Below are positions 12,206-24,669 of a stretch of DNA of 64,000 nucleotides, in pieces. Position numbers and translations under genes: made by a program. The stretch comes from Sipunculus nudus (taxonomy: Eukaryota; Annelida; Sipuncula; Golfingiida; Sipunculidae). The DNA lies in contig CM049309.1 of the NCBI GenBank assembly GCA_026874595.1, positions 70,662,926 to 70,726,925 on the forward strand, read 5' to 3'. The notes under the pieces were generated by a model that was not told the origin of the DNA, ran no database searches, and worked only from the letters and a program-made list of their open reading frames with translations. The stretch's first letter is position 1, and each line of letters starts with the position of its first letter.

Positions 12206-15200
12206 TCAACCTTTACAGTATACAGGTGTATAGAACCTCTCCAGTAATGCGCGTAGGATATTTCCCGGTCTCTTCTGGTATTTATTTATTAAAGCTTCCA
12301 GTGCTGTTTCTACCTGTAAAAATAGAAGTATAGTTATTGGTTTCTAGTGCTGAAAGGTCTGCAGACAAATTTTTTTGTTAAAAAAAAGGTGTTACAATCT
12401 AGGTTTCAAATGAGATATATTACATACCTAGTTAAAATCTCATATGACCATGTAAAAAAGTCCAGTAGTTACTACTAAAAGAATCAAACATTTTGAACAA
12501 ACAAACAAAAGGCTCCTGTTCTCATAAACACACAGGTGCCTCATGTTAATAAGTAAATCTCAAAATACAACTTGCAACTAAATTACATTTCATATTTAGT
12601 AATAATGAAAATAATTCAACATGTAAAATGTGACAATTTAGTGGCAGTTATGCTTGGTAATTAGAATGTAGATGAGGAAATCACATGAAGGAATCTACGA
12701 GTTATTAAACTGGATAAAATCTTACCAACCTTTGCAGCAAATTCCTCAGGAGACATCAATGAATCAGGGAGGATAGGATCACCGATGTAAGTCCTGCAAT
12801 AAAGAGAATTTTATCTACACAATTCAAAGATGATCACTTTATATGAAAATTTATGTACATATGAAATATATAAAACCACAATGACTGCACCGTCTATCTT
12901 TATGAATCACTGACCACTCAGAAATAAAGCAAAGCCAAATCTGTTGGTATCCATATATGTACATCTCATATGAATTAAGTAAAAGAACTTGTATATTACA
13001 GATAAGCAAAGGTGTTGCTTTGCACCACTGAACTGAAATAGGTGCAGTTTAAGTGTTTACATTATAATCTTAGTACTCTATATGGATGGACTTCCGCGAT
13101 TCAAAGGCTACATCAACATCCTTTGCATACTCAAAATTAAATTGTGGAACCTGATTCTTCTTAAAATAAGTAAATTATACAATATTAATGAAGAAGAAAC
13201 AGGTTTATCAATGAACTTCAAGGTACTGTAAATTTTTATGAAAAGTTATGTTAACCATAATATGGAAAAACATATTCTGGAGTCTAACTGAAGCACTGAA
13301 TAAATCATTCCTCCTGCATGCTTGCACTTTTATTTAGTGTTCTATAAAAATTCAAGCAATTAGGTATTTTTTTACTTTACATTGATTCAAAAAATGTAAT
13401 TATATTTAAACAGAGGCAGACAAACTTTCTCATTGATGGACGCATGGACCATCTGTAAATCTCTGGCAGGTCACATTAGTACCATTTCAGCCCTCTGACA
13501 AACACAGTCGCAGACCAGCATCAGAGTGGTTTACATCTTGTATGGAGGGATGCATTATCAGGCTCTAAGAGGATGCAAATATTTTTGTCATTTTTTAAAA
13601 CGGCTTTTTAGCTACACCACAGGTAAGTTGTCACTTAAAATAAACCAGACCAATTGTTAGATATGTTTGTGTACCTGGCATCAACACCAAAAAGGAAAAA
13701 TTCCATTTTTGTCTCAGTATATTGATAAATTGCCATGCATGTTTGTTGAATTTCTGACTGAATGAACACAAGTATGTTCTGCGCTGGTTGCTTGATAATA
13801 ATCCACTTGTTTGCCTAACAGCAATTGACTTGTTACCATAGAGATGGGTTTACACTTTCGTTGGTAGGCTCATATATGTATTCTTTTGTGTTAATCCATC
13901 ACATGTAGCATAATGCTAAGATTTACCTCGGTACTGATGGAAGGCTCTCGGGGTGTGTCCTCACCTATAATTTACCTCATGACTCAAGTATAGCCTAACA
14001 AGCCTACTGAGTTTTCATGTATTCATGGCTAAGGTCATATTTGATAAAAAGAACCGTATTTACTAAATGATGAATCCTATTTTTATATTAAAATAGTTGT
14101 TATTAATAAAACATCTGTATCATTAATAATATATCTATATTTAAAAGGCTTTAAAAATATAATTTGATCTTCTCAGTGATATATTTAAAGACTTAAAATA
14201 ATACTCTGTCAACAACATGGCTCCAAAATCTAGTAGTGTTATTCTATGCAAGACTGTTTTGGATACATCATTGTGCAAGAATATTTAAAGGCCAAACAAT
14301 CAGATCTTGCAGGGTGCCTGTGGCTTTTAGACTGCAGCTGACACCTCTGTATAATAAGTTTAATGAAATAACAACTGTTAAACAATTTTCACAAACCTCA
14401 TGCGGACTGGAAACCCACCATATAATGGAACGCAGGGCAGGCGAGTTTTCTCATACAGTTTCCTGAGATATTCTGTAGAATACACAAATCATTACTACCA
14501 TCATGTGCTAAAAATACACACACAATGTGAACATTGCAAAAATGGCAGAGGAGAAGCCTAGCTAAGCTGAGTGAGGGAAGATGCCTAGAGTGAAATAATT
14601 ACCGGTATAAAAAATAGGTGAGGCTACATCTCTCACTGCAGACCACTGGACTAGATCGGTTTGATGTAAACAACACTTGACATGGGGTCAGAAAATGTGA
14701 ATACAAGCTACCCTTTTTCACCAATTCCTGTCAAATTTTAGATTTTATTAGCTTATAACCTTATCTGTCCATCATGTGAAAATAAAACCAAATATTCTTA
14801 AGTAAAAAAAATTGCCATGATCAAAGTTGGGCAAAATTTAAGGTAATGATTTTACATTTTTGCTAATAACTCCATACTACAGCTCAGACTAAAGCTCATA
14901 TGACTTATAGTCAGCTGAGATAATTAACACTATTTCGTAATATTTTAGATAAATTTTGTCCAAATGATTGAGTTCAAGGGAGAAACATATTATTTACTCA
15001 GACTACTTCAGGGCCATAAATTTTTACACTTTCTTGTATCAGAAATTTTCATATTAAAAGTGCATGGATAAAGGTGTGGTATACACTGTAGGCTGTATGC
15101 ACTCACTTTGTCCTATTTGAACGGCTCTGAAAGCTTCCCGGCAATTCTGTGTAAATACTGGAAATATAGGCTGTAACACAGAAGACAAGGATAAAACACC

Positions 15201-18200
15201 AAAACCTTCAGGAGGAAACTTCATCCATTTCCTCTACACAAATCAAACAAAAACCAAAATGTACCAGAAAATGTGCCTGTTAAGACTCCAGATGTTCCCT
15301 TCAAGCTATGCACAGAAATAACCCGCAATCAACTAAAATTCTATGTTTATTTCTTGTAATGCTGGCCATAGGAATAGATTAACTGTATGTGGTAGCTTCT
15401 CTTACATAAATAAATGTAACATCACAATCATTCAACAATGAAGAAATATGAGGTGACGCCTAACATGTGATGATTATTATTAAGAGTGTTATACCCTGCA
15501 TGTCATATGGTTAATGTGCATAATATCTTATTTTTGTTGATGTATCCGTCCTTACTCTTTATGGTTGAGGACTTGGTGGCCATATTTGCCCTAAACTGTG
15601 TTTATGTGCACTGAAATTTAGAATGATGCATTTCTAAATTAAAGCGTGAACTTTTAAAAGAGAATTTTAATGAGCAAGTTTAACAGTGCTTGACCTGATA
15701 TAAGAAATATTTTAACAAATTCCTTTCAAAATCACTTCATATTTTAATTGATAATTGAAACATTTTTTAATAGCAAAGCTCAAGAAAGGTAAAGAAAGAT
15801 ATAATATAATGTATAAAATATAATATACAATATGAAGTAGTGATAAATGTAGTGATATCATTCATAAACTAATATACTTATAATATACTTACAACTTTGG
15901 CCCCTAGTGCAACTTTAGCAAATCCAACTCTTCTGTTCCACAGCAGATGGTAATATTCATCACTAAAGAAGCCCTCTCTCATGCCCCCTGAAACCATCAC
16001 ACACCATAACAGGCCGAGTTAGACTGTTAGACTCTGAGCAACCCTCATTTTGTTCAAACGTGACAATACAAAAATACACCCTCTTGAGAATAATAATTTT
16101 CAAATAATGTAACAAAGATATGAAGTGACTTGTGTTATAGCAGTGAAAAAAATAGAACTTATCACAGGAGTTAATTCCTGTAGGAAAAGATTTCTACATC
16201 AGAAGGGAACTCAGAGCATAACCCCTGCAAAGACACTACAACATTACTGTATCCAGCTCAACATCAGAAATTCAGAATTACAAATTTGTAGGTAATCAAC
16301 TGCACAAATATTGCATAAATCAACTGGCAAACAAACTAACAAACAGGGGTGAAAACATAACCTCCTTTCCAGAGGTAAATACTGTACATTACCTGGAGCT
16401 ACTGCCAGCATCTGTCCTTCCTTCATGATTTCTATCCCTTTTGAAACGGTCCCTGGTATCACTCCAAATGTTTCCATTAGGGTACTCCAGCCTAAAAAAG
16501 ACAATAACATACCTAACTTGTGCATAAGAAGATACCGTGGTTGGCTGAATATTAATCTGGTCAAAATTTATGACATTAGTAAAATTTATTCCCACTTAGA
16601 AAGTAACCTACAATAATACATTGCAGACCTATATGCAGTACATATTGCATATCATTACAAAGTATAATGTCACTGAAGGGAAATGATATAAAGTTTATGC
16701 CAAAAGAGAACAAGAGGCCCTGGGACCATGATGCTCAGCTGAATTTGACATAAGACAATGCATGTATTAGTTATCGAGTTATTAGTGTATGTATGAAATT
16801 TCACTCCAGCTGGAATAAAAATAGTGAAATTAAACAAGTGTCAGTGATATTTCTGTAGGACTGATTATTAATTAAAATAAAAAAATGTATTTTTTATTGT
16901 TTTTTCTTTATAATTTATTCATTACATATATTTGTTAAAATATTTAACAAAACTGAATATCAAGCACGGCAAAATGTGCAATAAATGTAATATTATAATC
17001 TATACTTTGATCGCAAGATCTGGGTTTGATGTTTTAATGACAAATTTAAAACCAAAATCTTTGTATATATTTTACAACAGTGGAATATTTTGTGGTACTG
17101 TGTGGATCACCACCTGTGTATTGTTTTTTTTTAGAATATAAACCAAATTGTGCAGGGTGGGGTGAGCTCATTTAAAGAATTTTGCTGGGCGAGGATGGCT
17201 GAGGGCTGACATTAGCTGATTGGTTAACTTGTAAGGGCTTTGATAATGACCTGAGCATAGGATCCTATGTGCCACACATACACATGACCTCCTGTTCAGG
17301 AACCTACAGGATAGTACAGGCTAAAACAGCTGTATAATCCAATTCAACTGGAAATCATCCATGCATTACTTACATCTGAAAATTTCAAAGGGTAAAAAAC
17401 AGCCCTGTGACTACATGACCCAAGTCACTACAGTTGTTTTATATATCTTAGTCATAAATTTGGGCAAATTTGGTTTTATGCAAATAGCTGATTTCAGCTG
17501 GCAGTTAAAACCAGTTTATAATCCTGATGCTTTGGCCTCTGTCCACTGCCTAGATCTTGCAAACCTTGCTTGTAACAGAAAGTGAAGATTCACATTGGGG
17601 ATTATTTTCACTGACTAAAGTGAATAAAATAACTATCATTTCTAAATTTATTAATTAATGCTTGTATTTAAGACAACTTCTGATTTATTACAATTACTAC
17701 CTCTTGTTAAAATACAATATATTTTGATAATTCAATCTGCAAGTTCTGCCCGGCAGAAAGACAATTCTGTCTGGCAGAATGGTTTCCTGCCTTATTTCTA
17801 CCACTGGCAGGGCAGAAAAGCCCCACAGAAAACCAACCCTGGTATATAGGTCACTGTGACCTAATTTCTTGTTATTGTCCTTATTTCCAAGAATATTTGT
17901 CACAGTGGCCTAATTTAAGACAATGAACAAGATTTTATCTGGACTATCCTAGATGATACATAAAAGTTTCTAGGCTACTGGTACAATTTGTCCCAAACTG
18001 ACTTTCAGGGTGCCAAATTATGTTATTTCCCGTTGCTAACAGAATATAGGTCAGTGACTTAATTTCAGGTTTCCAAGAAGTTTTGTACAAAAAACACCCT
18101 GGATGTAAAGTAAAAGTTTCTAGGTCAAATAGTTATCATTTGTGCCATGTTATGGTCCAGTCAGACAACTGACAAAGGATACTTGCTATGGCTCAGAAGT

Positions 18201-19480
18201 TCAGTCAGTTGAGTGAAATTTTAACTAGGTTTTTATACAGATTATGGTTCTATTCTTGTATAAAAAAAAGTTACTAATGCAGTCTATAAACAAAGTGACC
18301 CACCTTACTCCTACCCCGTTCCCAATAATGCTTGTTTTACTTATATCTCCTGTTGGCAATATAATTAGCTTACCTGGGATTCTGAAAAGAATGCGATCCC
18401 CAATAGCACTGATGACTCTCTTCTTTTCTAACACTGTTCGAGATATCAGGTAATACAAGTCAATAGGAATAGCTCCATGGTAATATACTAGCAATGCTCC
18501 TCCCTTCTCTGGTAATTTGTCCAATCCTACTACATCATAACCTGAAATGCAAAAATCCATGTTATAAACTATTAACCTATTTTAAGTCATTTATCATTGA
18601 TCCAGTTGTAACTGATATAAGCTATGTCTGAAATTGTAGTTGCATATAACATCTACAGAAAACATGCTTTCAATTGTATATGTTTGTAAATAGTTCTATT
18701 TTGTAATAACTTGATTAAGTTCATTTAACATGACTTTATATGCACCAACGATAACGTTTAGGAATGTCATGAATGACATTCATATTTGGTGCAATATGAT
18801 ATGCAAATTCAACATTGCTAATAAAAGTATAAAAATGTAGCGGACAGAGATCTGAATATAAAACATAGAAATGAATTTCTGTGCTTAATTCCTATCTGTG
18901 AGTTTGCCTTGTACATACAAGCTTTAAATACAGAAAACCCACTCATAAGAGTCATCCAATATTATATAAAATTTGCCATCATATTTCTGAGTCTGTGTAA
19001 TAGAAGACAATTTCTGTAAAAACAACTCCTATAAAATTCTACAGAAGTTACCCACTGCTGTCAAGAGACAACACTAAACAAAGCAAAAATCTGATTATAT
19101 GTGGTTAATTCTTGTTGAGAAAAATCATAATATCAACCATGCCATATCCTGCCATGTGCATCCCATAAAGACGCTATTCCATTTCGAGCCGCTGTCCACA
19201 TATCCTTTCTGTATGCTTCCATGAAATGGCTCCTCAGACGATACAGTTGTAAGATGAACGCCGATACGTACAGGAACAATGCAATGACAATAGGGATAAG
19301 GAAAGTGACCACCAGGGGATAAAACAACCACAAGAGCCAGCTGAGGTAGTGAACGTCTATTAAATGAAAACAGTCACACAGGTATGACAGGTTTGAGCAC
19401 AGCCCTGACAGGAGCCTGGTGAGAAGTCCAGAGTACTCCTCTGATCCTGCAGCGAATGTGTTGTTACCAGCATCATCCAT
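12206..19480 (-). CDS. TMEM68: TMEM68-like acyltransferase, 8 coding exons
   Basis: Coding exons in transcript order: 19480-19138, 18541-18374, 16491-16393, 15987-15893, 15170-15107, 14472-14397, 12793-12730, 12313-12206 (stop TGA at 12208-12206). All junctions are GT-AG and the phases agree, giving 1017 nt or 338 residues; vertebrate TMEM68 is of similar size. The N-terminus has a long hydrophobic stretch (about residues 43-77, from YLSWLLWLFYPLVV) and then a WDAHGRIWHG segment. The catalytic block YYHGAIPIDLYY puts His136 and Asp142 five residues apart, as in TMEM68. Further family blocks follow: GDRILFRIPG, LAVAPGGMREGFFSDE, PIFPVFTQN, PLYGGFPVRMRTYIGDPI and a C-terminal RPGNILRALLERF. TMEM68 is an ER-membrane lipid acyltransferase related to DGAT2/PlsC and reported to make triacylglycerol independently of DGAT1/2. 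I identified it from recalled family sequence, not a search. Introns hold Helentron-like repeats. ATG 19480 is the first Met that opens this frame. The first downstream AATAAA is the complement of 11683-11688. Confidence 0.93.
12721..12730 (-). promoter_or_regulatory. Two overlapping splice donors at the end of TMEM68 exon 7
   Basis: The minus strand reads GCAAAG-GTTGGTAAGA. The donor GTTGGT after 12730 keeps the frame (AAK then VETALEALI, aligning with family members). The stronger-looking donor GTAAGA four bases further would shift the frame and end the protein soon after. The reading frame supports the weaker donor. Confidence 0.55.
14640..14925 (-). repeat. Family C 5' fragment in a TMEM68 intron (minus)
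   Basis: The minus strand shows ATCTCAGCTGACTATAAGTC and, further in, TTAAATTTTGCCCAACTTTG, both matching the copy at 60637-61440. Only the 5' part remains. It lies between TMEM68 coding exons 5 and 6. Confidence 0.6.
16711..18216 (-). mobile_element. Family C Helentron-like element in a TMEM68 intron (minus)
   Basis: The 3' end on the minus strand reads CAGCTGAGCATCATGGTCCC, then AGGGCCTCTTG (16711-16714). The eroded 5' hairpin is at about 18190-18216. It lies wholly in the intron between TMEM68 coding exons 2 and 3, in the same orientation as the gene. It contains diverged GTGACCTAATTT body sequence. Confidence 0.65.
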
Positions 19481-19515
19481 CTTTGGTTATGCAGAGTCAG
19501 CCATCACCTGATTAC
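19481..19515 (-). other. 5'UTR part of the TMEM68 start exon
   Basis: On the minus strand a TTTCAG acceptor ends at 19516, and 35 untranslated bases precede ATG 19480. They contain a five-codon upstream frame (ATG GCT GAC TCT GCA TAA), which could modestly reduce initiation at the main ATG. The acceptor implies at least one more upstream non-coding exon, which I could not place; the GC-richer patch near 23.5 kb is a candidate. Confidence 0.6.
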
Positions 19516-20911
19516 CTGAAATCATACAACAGTAATAAATACCATTTACCCCAGCAATTTAGTAAAGCAAGTGGGTAACATGAGTATAACCCTTTATTTG
19601 CTTAAAAGTTGTTTTGTGTATACTATAAAGTTCCATTTAAATGTTATTTTAAAATCATTGTAAAAGTCATAATCGATTCAATACATATTAAAAATCTGCA
19701 TATTTGACACATCAGTTTTGCATACTCTTATTAATTAATAGTCTGATAGAACTTGTTCATCTAATATATTTCTGCTCTACTGACCATGTTTTCTTTCAGC
19801 ATGTTCTGACCTGCATGTGTGTTCATGAACATATTTCTAGCTGTAATATAAATTATTTGAAAAATATTAACTTGAAAAAAAAGACCTATGTATTCATGTT
19901 TTGTTGCACAACCCCCATTCAGTTAAGTACCTTGAATGAATGGTGTAAACTCAAACTAGGCCATAAATAATTCATTCAGTTAATGCTGACAATATGTCAT
20001 ACCTTGACTGGTTTCCTTTGTACTATAACATAAATTTTACAAATTTATGTAGGCTCAGGAAGTCACTACAGCAAGGGAGTTGAGAAAGATGAAAGGGGAA
20101 CCATGCAGCCTGGGTTCTCTTCAGTTTACTAAATATGTGATTGGATGATCATAGAGCTGATAACTCCCTTGAAAATCTTGATGATGGGAAAAACCAAATT
20201 TACCTTTTTTGTATGGCTTCACTGCTTGAAGGTATAATATGACTTAGAATAAACCAGACAAATTGTTAAATCAGGTATTTTTCTGGCTAACAACACCCAA
20301 CATGTTCAAGAAAGATTCTTGAATAACTCAACATATTGGTTAATCTCCCTGCATGTTTGTTATGACTGCAAACAAACATGTATTCTACAGGTCATGTGAT
20401 TGACAGCCAAGTTGTGCGAGGGGTAGGAAATGACACCAGTCACCACTTAGACAATAATTACACTTGTATCCTCAGCCACAGCTGCTGACATTATCATAAG
20501 TATCATGAACTAAAGTATGCCCAATAGGTTCAATTAGATTTTTAGAATGTTTATCATGTTAGTCTTTTGTTTTTTACGGCAATAACAGTCATTACAGTAT
20601 TTCACATTTAAAACACCACAATAGTTTCTGAATAGCATTAAAGAATTAAAAAAAGTGAAACCTTGTTGTGTTGAACTTGGTTAAGTTGAAATTCCCACAT
20701 GTGTCAAAGTCAAATGTGGAGTCCCTGCAAAAACAGTTTAAACCTTACTAATTTTACTCCTTTTGTGTCAAACTTGGATGTGTCAAAAAACCTAATGTGT
20801 AGAGGTGTTTTGTTGGTCCCCAGCTAGTATTGCTATCACATAACTATCACTTCTTTCACTCAAAGTCATGTCGCTTGAATGTTTTGATAACAGTTGTGCA
20901 TCACCTGTCAA

Positions 20912-22107
20912 CAGGGTTGGGCAGCATATTCTCATGTAATATTCCAGTGGAATATTCTGGAATTTTCCGGCATGGAAAAATCTCTGAAAATGGTATTTTC
21001 TGGAATTTTCTGGCAAAATCTATGAATTGTGAAGGTTGGTCCTCCCCCCTAAAACAGCAACAGTTGAGTTAATGAATTTTTATTTGTGACAAACACATAG
21101 AGCAAATACTGTGTCATGCATAAAAACAATACTGCATATCTGAATTGTATACTGAATGTTATATATTGAATATTGAATTCTGTAACACACGAAACAACAC
21201 CCCATGATCAAGTAATCACCTGCAAAAATAATACATCAGTTGCTTATATTATGTACTGATGCTATCAATTTTGAAGTCCAGATTATCTTATATTAAACAA
21301 GGAGCTTTACCAATCAATCTCATGTACCTCTAAGACATCAGTAACAGGTAACCATCTTGGCTGCCATCAGATGTCTAATCTGTTCCGTAGGTTTGATTGC
21401 AAATATCCAAAGTAACAAATACCCTTTCAAGGGAGGCTGAACTGGCAGGCATCTTCAACAGTCTCCAAGCTATCTGACACAAGGCAGGAAAAACTTTTCC
21501 TGTTTTCTCAACACACAACCAACCGACAGTGGGCTTAATGCTGTTTATAACAGTCTCTGTTGTCAGGGTTGTAGGCCTGAGTCCCACAGCATCAAAGGAA
21601 AAACTGAGCAGCTCAGGCATTATGTCAGGGTATGTTTGTTGGATCTTCTTTTGGGCTGTGGCAGTCTGTTCAGCAGTAGTTTCTTTCCTCTATAAGCAGG
21701 ATGAAGTAGGTTTGCAAGGAAATGTGCAGGTGTCATTACTTGATCAAAACACTTTTGTAACTTTGAGTGGTGATGCTGTAGGTCTGGAAATTCCAGTATC
21801 CGAGTCACACCTCACTGGCATCTACTATTGTGGCTTCACTAGACTGCAGTGTGTTCAGGGCTCTTGTGGTGTGAAACATGTTTTGTGAGAGTAGTGTTCA
21901 AATCAAAGGCCCTTTGATCTCAAACTATGAAGGGCCAGGGCAATTCACACTATGAAACTGGGATGCTATATACAAACTTAATTTAAAAGCAGAGTTGCCA
22001 GATTATGCCAGGTAATACCAGAAATTTCCACATTTTGCCAGAAATTCCAGAAAATGCCACTGGGATGGCTAAATCTAGAAAATGCCAGTGGCATTTTCCT
22101 AACCCTG
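20912..22107 (-). mobile_element. hAT transposon, internally deleted, 8-bp target duplication
   Basis: The left end is CAGGGTTGGGCAG; the complement of the right end is CAGGGTTAGGAAAATGCC. Perfect 8-bp duplications CCTGTCAA lie at 20904-20911 and 22108-22115, as for hAT elements. The length is 1196 bp, short for an autonomous copy. The transposase remnant inside reads on the minus strand. Sub-terminal CCAGTGGAATATTCTGGAAT and ATGCCAGTGGCATTTTC motifs recur at both ends. Confidence 0.9.
21375..21840 (-). pseudogene. hAT transposase C-terminal remnant
   Basis: On the minus strand, one frame gives VMTPAHFLANLLHPAYRGKK. A shift near 21675 is needed to reach the frame with QKKIQQTYPDIMPELLSFSF and then FPALCQIAWRLLKMPASSAS and LERVF. 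The PASSASLERVF segment is the typical hAT dimerisation-region signature near the C-terminus. It is broken by the frameshift and lacks the N-terminal zinc finger and most of the catalytic core. Confidence 0.75.
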
Positions 22108-22600
22108 CCTGTCAATTGTGATTGGGCCATGATGATGAGTTATGTGTTAATAATACCGGCAAGGATCTTACTCATCAAGAGCATTGGTTTACACACCTGG
22201 TCTGTTGTCCACCTGTTTGGTCAATTAGTCACTCATGATCATGTATTTCTTCTCTTGCCAATAAAGCATTTATTCAAAATGAGAAGTTATTAATAACCAA
22301 ACAAAATGGAATTCTTATCTTTGATGGGTCTAGGATAAACATACAGGCATCCATATAAACCATGAGAGATTCACCGTGAGATGTGCTGCAAGCTGTAGTA
22401 GCTACTACAGTAGTCAAGAGGGCCCAGATGACTGCTTCAAATTCCTGTCAAGAATTCTTCTTTTTTTTAAGAAGATCTGATGTGTTGAACTGAAAATGAT
22501 CTTAGCCATTCATGTGATGATTTGTGTGCTTTAATACATGTATGTGCTCTTATTTCACTTTCATGATTTACCCAATCCTATTTTTGGTGGTCCTTAATAA

Positions 22601-22726
22601 TCACAAATTTTATAAATTTATTTATTAATAATAAAAAAGCACATAAGTACTACTTATGTGCTTGTTTATTATTAATAAATATATTATTATTTTTTATTAA
22701 TAAATAATTTATTAAAAAATTTGTGA
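22601..22726. repeat. Palindromic MITE-like unit with a 63-nt hairpin core
   Basis: 22619-22681 pairs with itself around a single central base (22650): 31 positions with one mismatch (22636/22664). Flanking ends TCACAAATTT (22601) and AAATTTGTGA (22717-22726) form an outer inverted pair. It would form a strong hairpin or cruciform. Confidence 0.8.
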
Positions 22727-23459
22727 TGTTCTTTCAAGCACACATTTGTGGTAACTTTATAATATCCTGGCTGTATATATATATGTGCAGTATTTATGGA
22801 TGATAATGAAGGCTGAAAAAGGTTGAATATTTATGAATATCGGTTATCACGAACTCTGGTTTGTGTCGAGGTAAATTCTCCCCGAGTCCCTTCGACACAA
22901 CGAGGTTTTACTGTATATAATAATAATTTTAGAGTATCCACTAACTAAATAACTATTATCTCTGATAAGTGATATTGAATTTAAAGATATGTGCATTCTG
23001 ATATGCATAGACCATAGTTTGCTTTTGGGTTCAGACCAAGACTCCAGGAGTCTGAGAAGTGAGAATCTGAGATGTGCATTATAATTTATTTACAATACAA
23101 GATATGTTATTATTGAATATGTTCAACGAAATCAGACTTGGAGATATTCATATTGCTTAAGATATTTCATATTTTAAGAACAACATTTGCCATGCAGAAG
23201 AGAGGTCACTTTGTATGTATTTCTGGGTGGATTACAATAATTAGGCACATAAAAACATACCATACTTGACAACCCTGTGACAGCCCTCTGAACTTAGTGC
23301 ACCTGTACCTGAAAATAGTCTCATCTCAGATCTTAGATCAGCACTATATAATTGTATGGAAACCCGCTCCAATATATGCAACCAAACTGCCACAAATATA
23401 CTGAAGCTGATATTGTTATTTGATAAGAAGGCTGAAGTATGCAAATATTGGGTTTTCAC

Positions 23460-23960
23460 TTAATATGCAAATAATAGGTTTGAGAGTATAATCCAATATG
23501 GCGGCCTCCTGTGAGTTTTGAAGTTTAGTGGCAATTGTTTACACACAAATAAATGTTTATGGATGTTACCTAACCAGATGGATGGCGATATTACAATTTC
23601 ATGATGAAATGGAAGAAGATGTGCGCAGAAAACAGGTATGTCTTATCAAACTTACAACAATACCCCTTGTAACTTGCCAACTATTCATTCGGCTAGTTTT
23701 TGTATGCTCGAATACACAATGTGGGTGTGGCCTGTTATATTTTTAATATTCTTCATTAATTATCGAGTTTTCATGCACAGTTAGTTCGTTTATGCTGATG
23801 TCTTTTGAAATAAACTAGTTTTAACCCGATTCGCCCCGCAGATTAGAAGAAAACAGCTTACAAATTTAGCTGCGCCTCGGGCCCCTGAACATGTATACTG
23901 TGAATGTTTACATGTGTCGGCTGTTTTCTATCAGATCTGAGGTATGCCGCGTTGTGTTGC
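23460..23960. promoter_or_regulatory. GC-richer patch, candidate bidirectional promoter
   Basis: This stretch contains more CpG dinucleotides (GGCGGCC, CCCGATTCGCCCCG, GCGCCTCGGGCCCC, GCCGCGTTG) than the flanking kilobases. It lies upstream of minus-strand TMEM68, which needs a further 5' exon, and around the plus-strand exon candidate at 23582. I saw no TATA box placed to decide a start site. Confidence 0.3.
23582..23635 (+). CDS. Possible first coding exon of an unknown gene
   Basis: An ATG opens MAILQFHDEMEEDVRRKQ and runs straight into a good donor, CAG/GTATGT at 23636. The 18 residues are charged and acidic and look more protein-like than the surrounding AT-rich DNA. The exon sits just downstream of a GC-richer patch that includes GGCGGCC. 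I found no convincing second exon; the next 5 kb on this strand is mostly repeat. It could be a true first exon of a gene divergent from TMEM68, or chance. I do not recognise the protein. Confidence 0.3.
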
Positions 23961-24669
23961 AGTGCCCTCAGTTCTCGGGTCATGTGTACGACTGTGACAC
24001 ACTCCTGCATATTTTTCATTGTTCATTTTTATTTGACGGGTGACCAATCGTCAAATAAAAATGTACCTAGTCATAGGAAGTTGAGATATTACAAACATAG
24101 ACTGGATTCCCACAGTTTGCACACCGATTCAAAGACAAATCAAAGTTCATTGATGATTCATTCAAATCTGTTCTGTCATACTTCTCTCCTTTTTGCTCAT
24201 GCATAAAAGAACAAGGAAGCAATAAGTATTATCAACAAAACTCTATCAAAGAGCTATTAGTTTGATAAGGGAGCTTTAAGTCAACAAAATTCAAGTGCCA
24301 AAGAGTATTGATTCTACAGAACCTTTAACTCCTTTCCTTGGAACTACATATACTTTTTTCCAAATCACCAGTAACTTTTTCAGCAGGATACAAATCCCCA
24401 GTAAGAGTAGGGTTTTTTCTCTGTTTATGTTATCTAGTCACTTGTGTACCTCAGTCAGTGTCAAAGAAATTCCTCTAAGCAATCTCTGTTTCATGGGTGA
24501 ATTTATGATAATCATGAAAGTACATAATAAATTGTAGTACATTAAAAATACTCATCTCTAAATACATCACTCAATATAAAAAAAAAGTTGCATCTTGCTT
24601 CAGAGGTGATACATCAGCAGAATCAAACACAGGTCAGCCAAATCACTCTTTTTAAAAAGAGTCACTCTT

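Larger units (their letters stand above)
20653..22914. mobile_element. Pogo-like shell interrupted by the hAT element
   Basis: The right end reads CGAGGTTTTACTG followed by TA (complement CAGTAAAACCTCGTTGTGTC, then GAA). The left side has GTGAAACCTTGTTGTGTTGA at about 20655. These match as inverted ends of a Tigger/pogo type. The left terminus is eroded and lacks a clean CAGT. The hAT at 20912-22107 lies inside, so it inserted later. Confidence 0.5.

Noticed and set aside
17745-17830. TTCTGCCCGGCAGAAA and GGCAGGGCAGAAA as transposon ends
   Set aside because: The pieces are short and no paired terminus or duplication could be defined.
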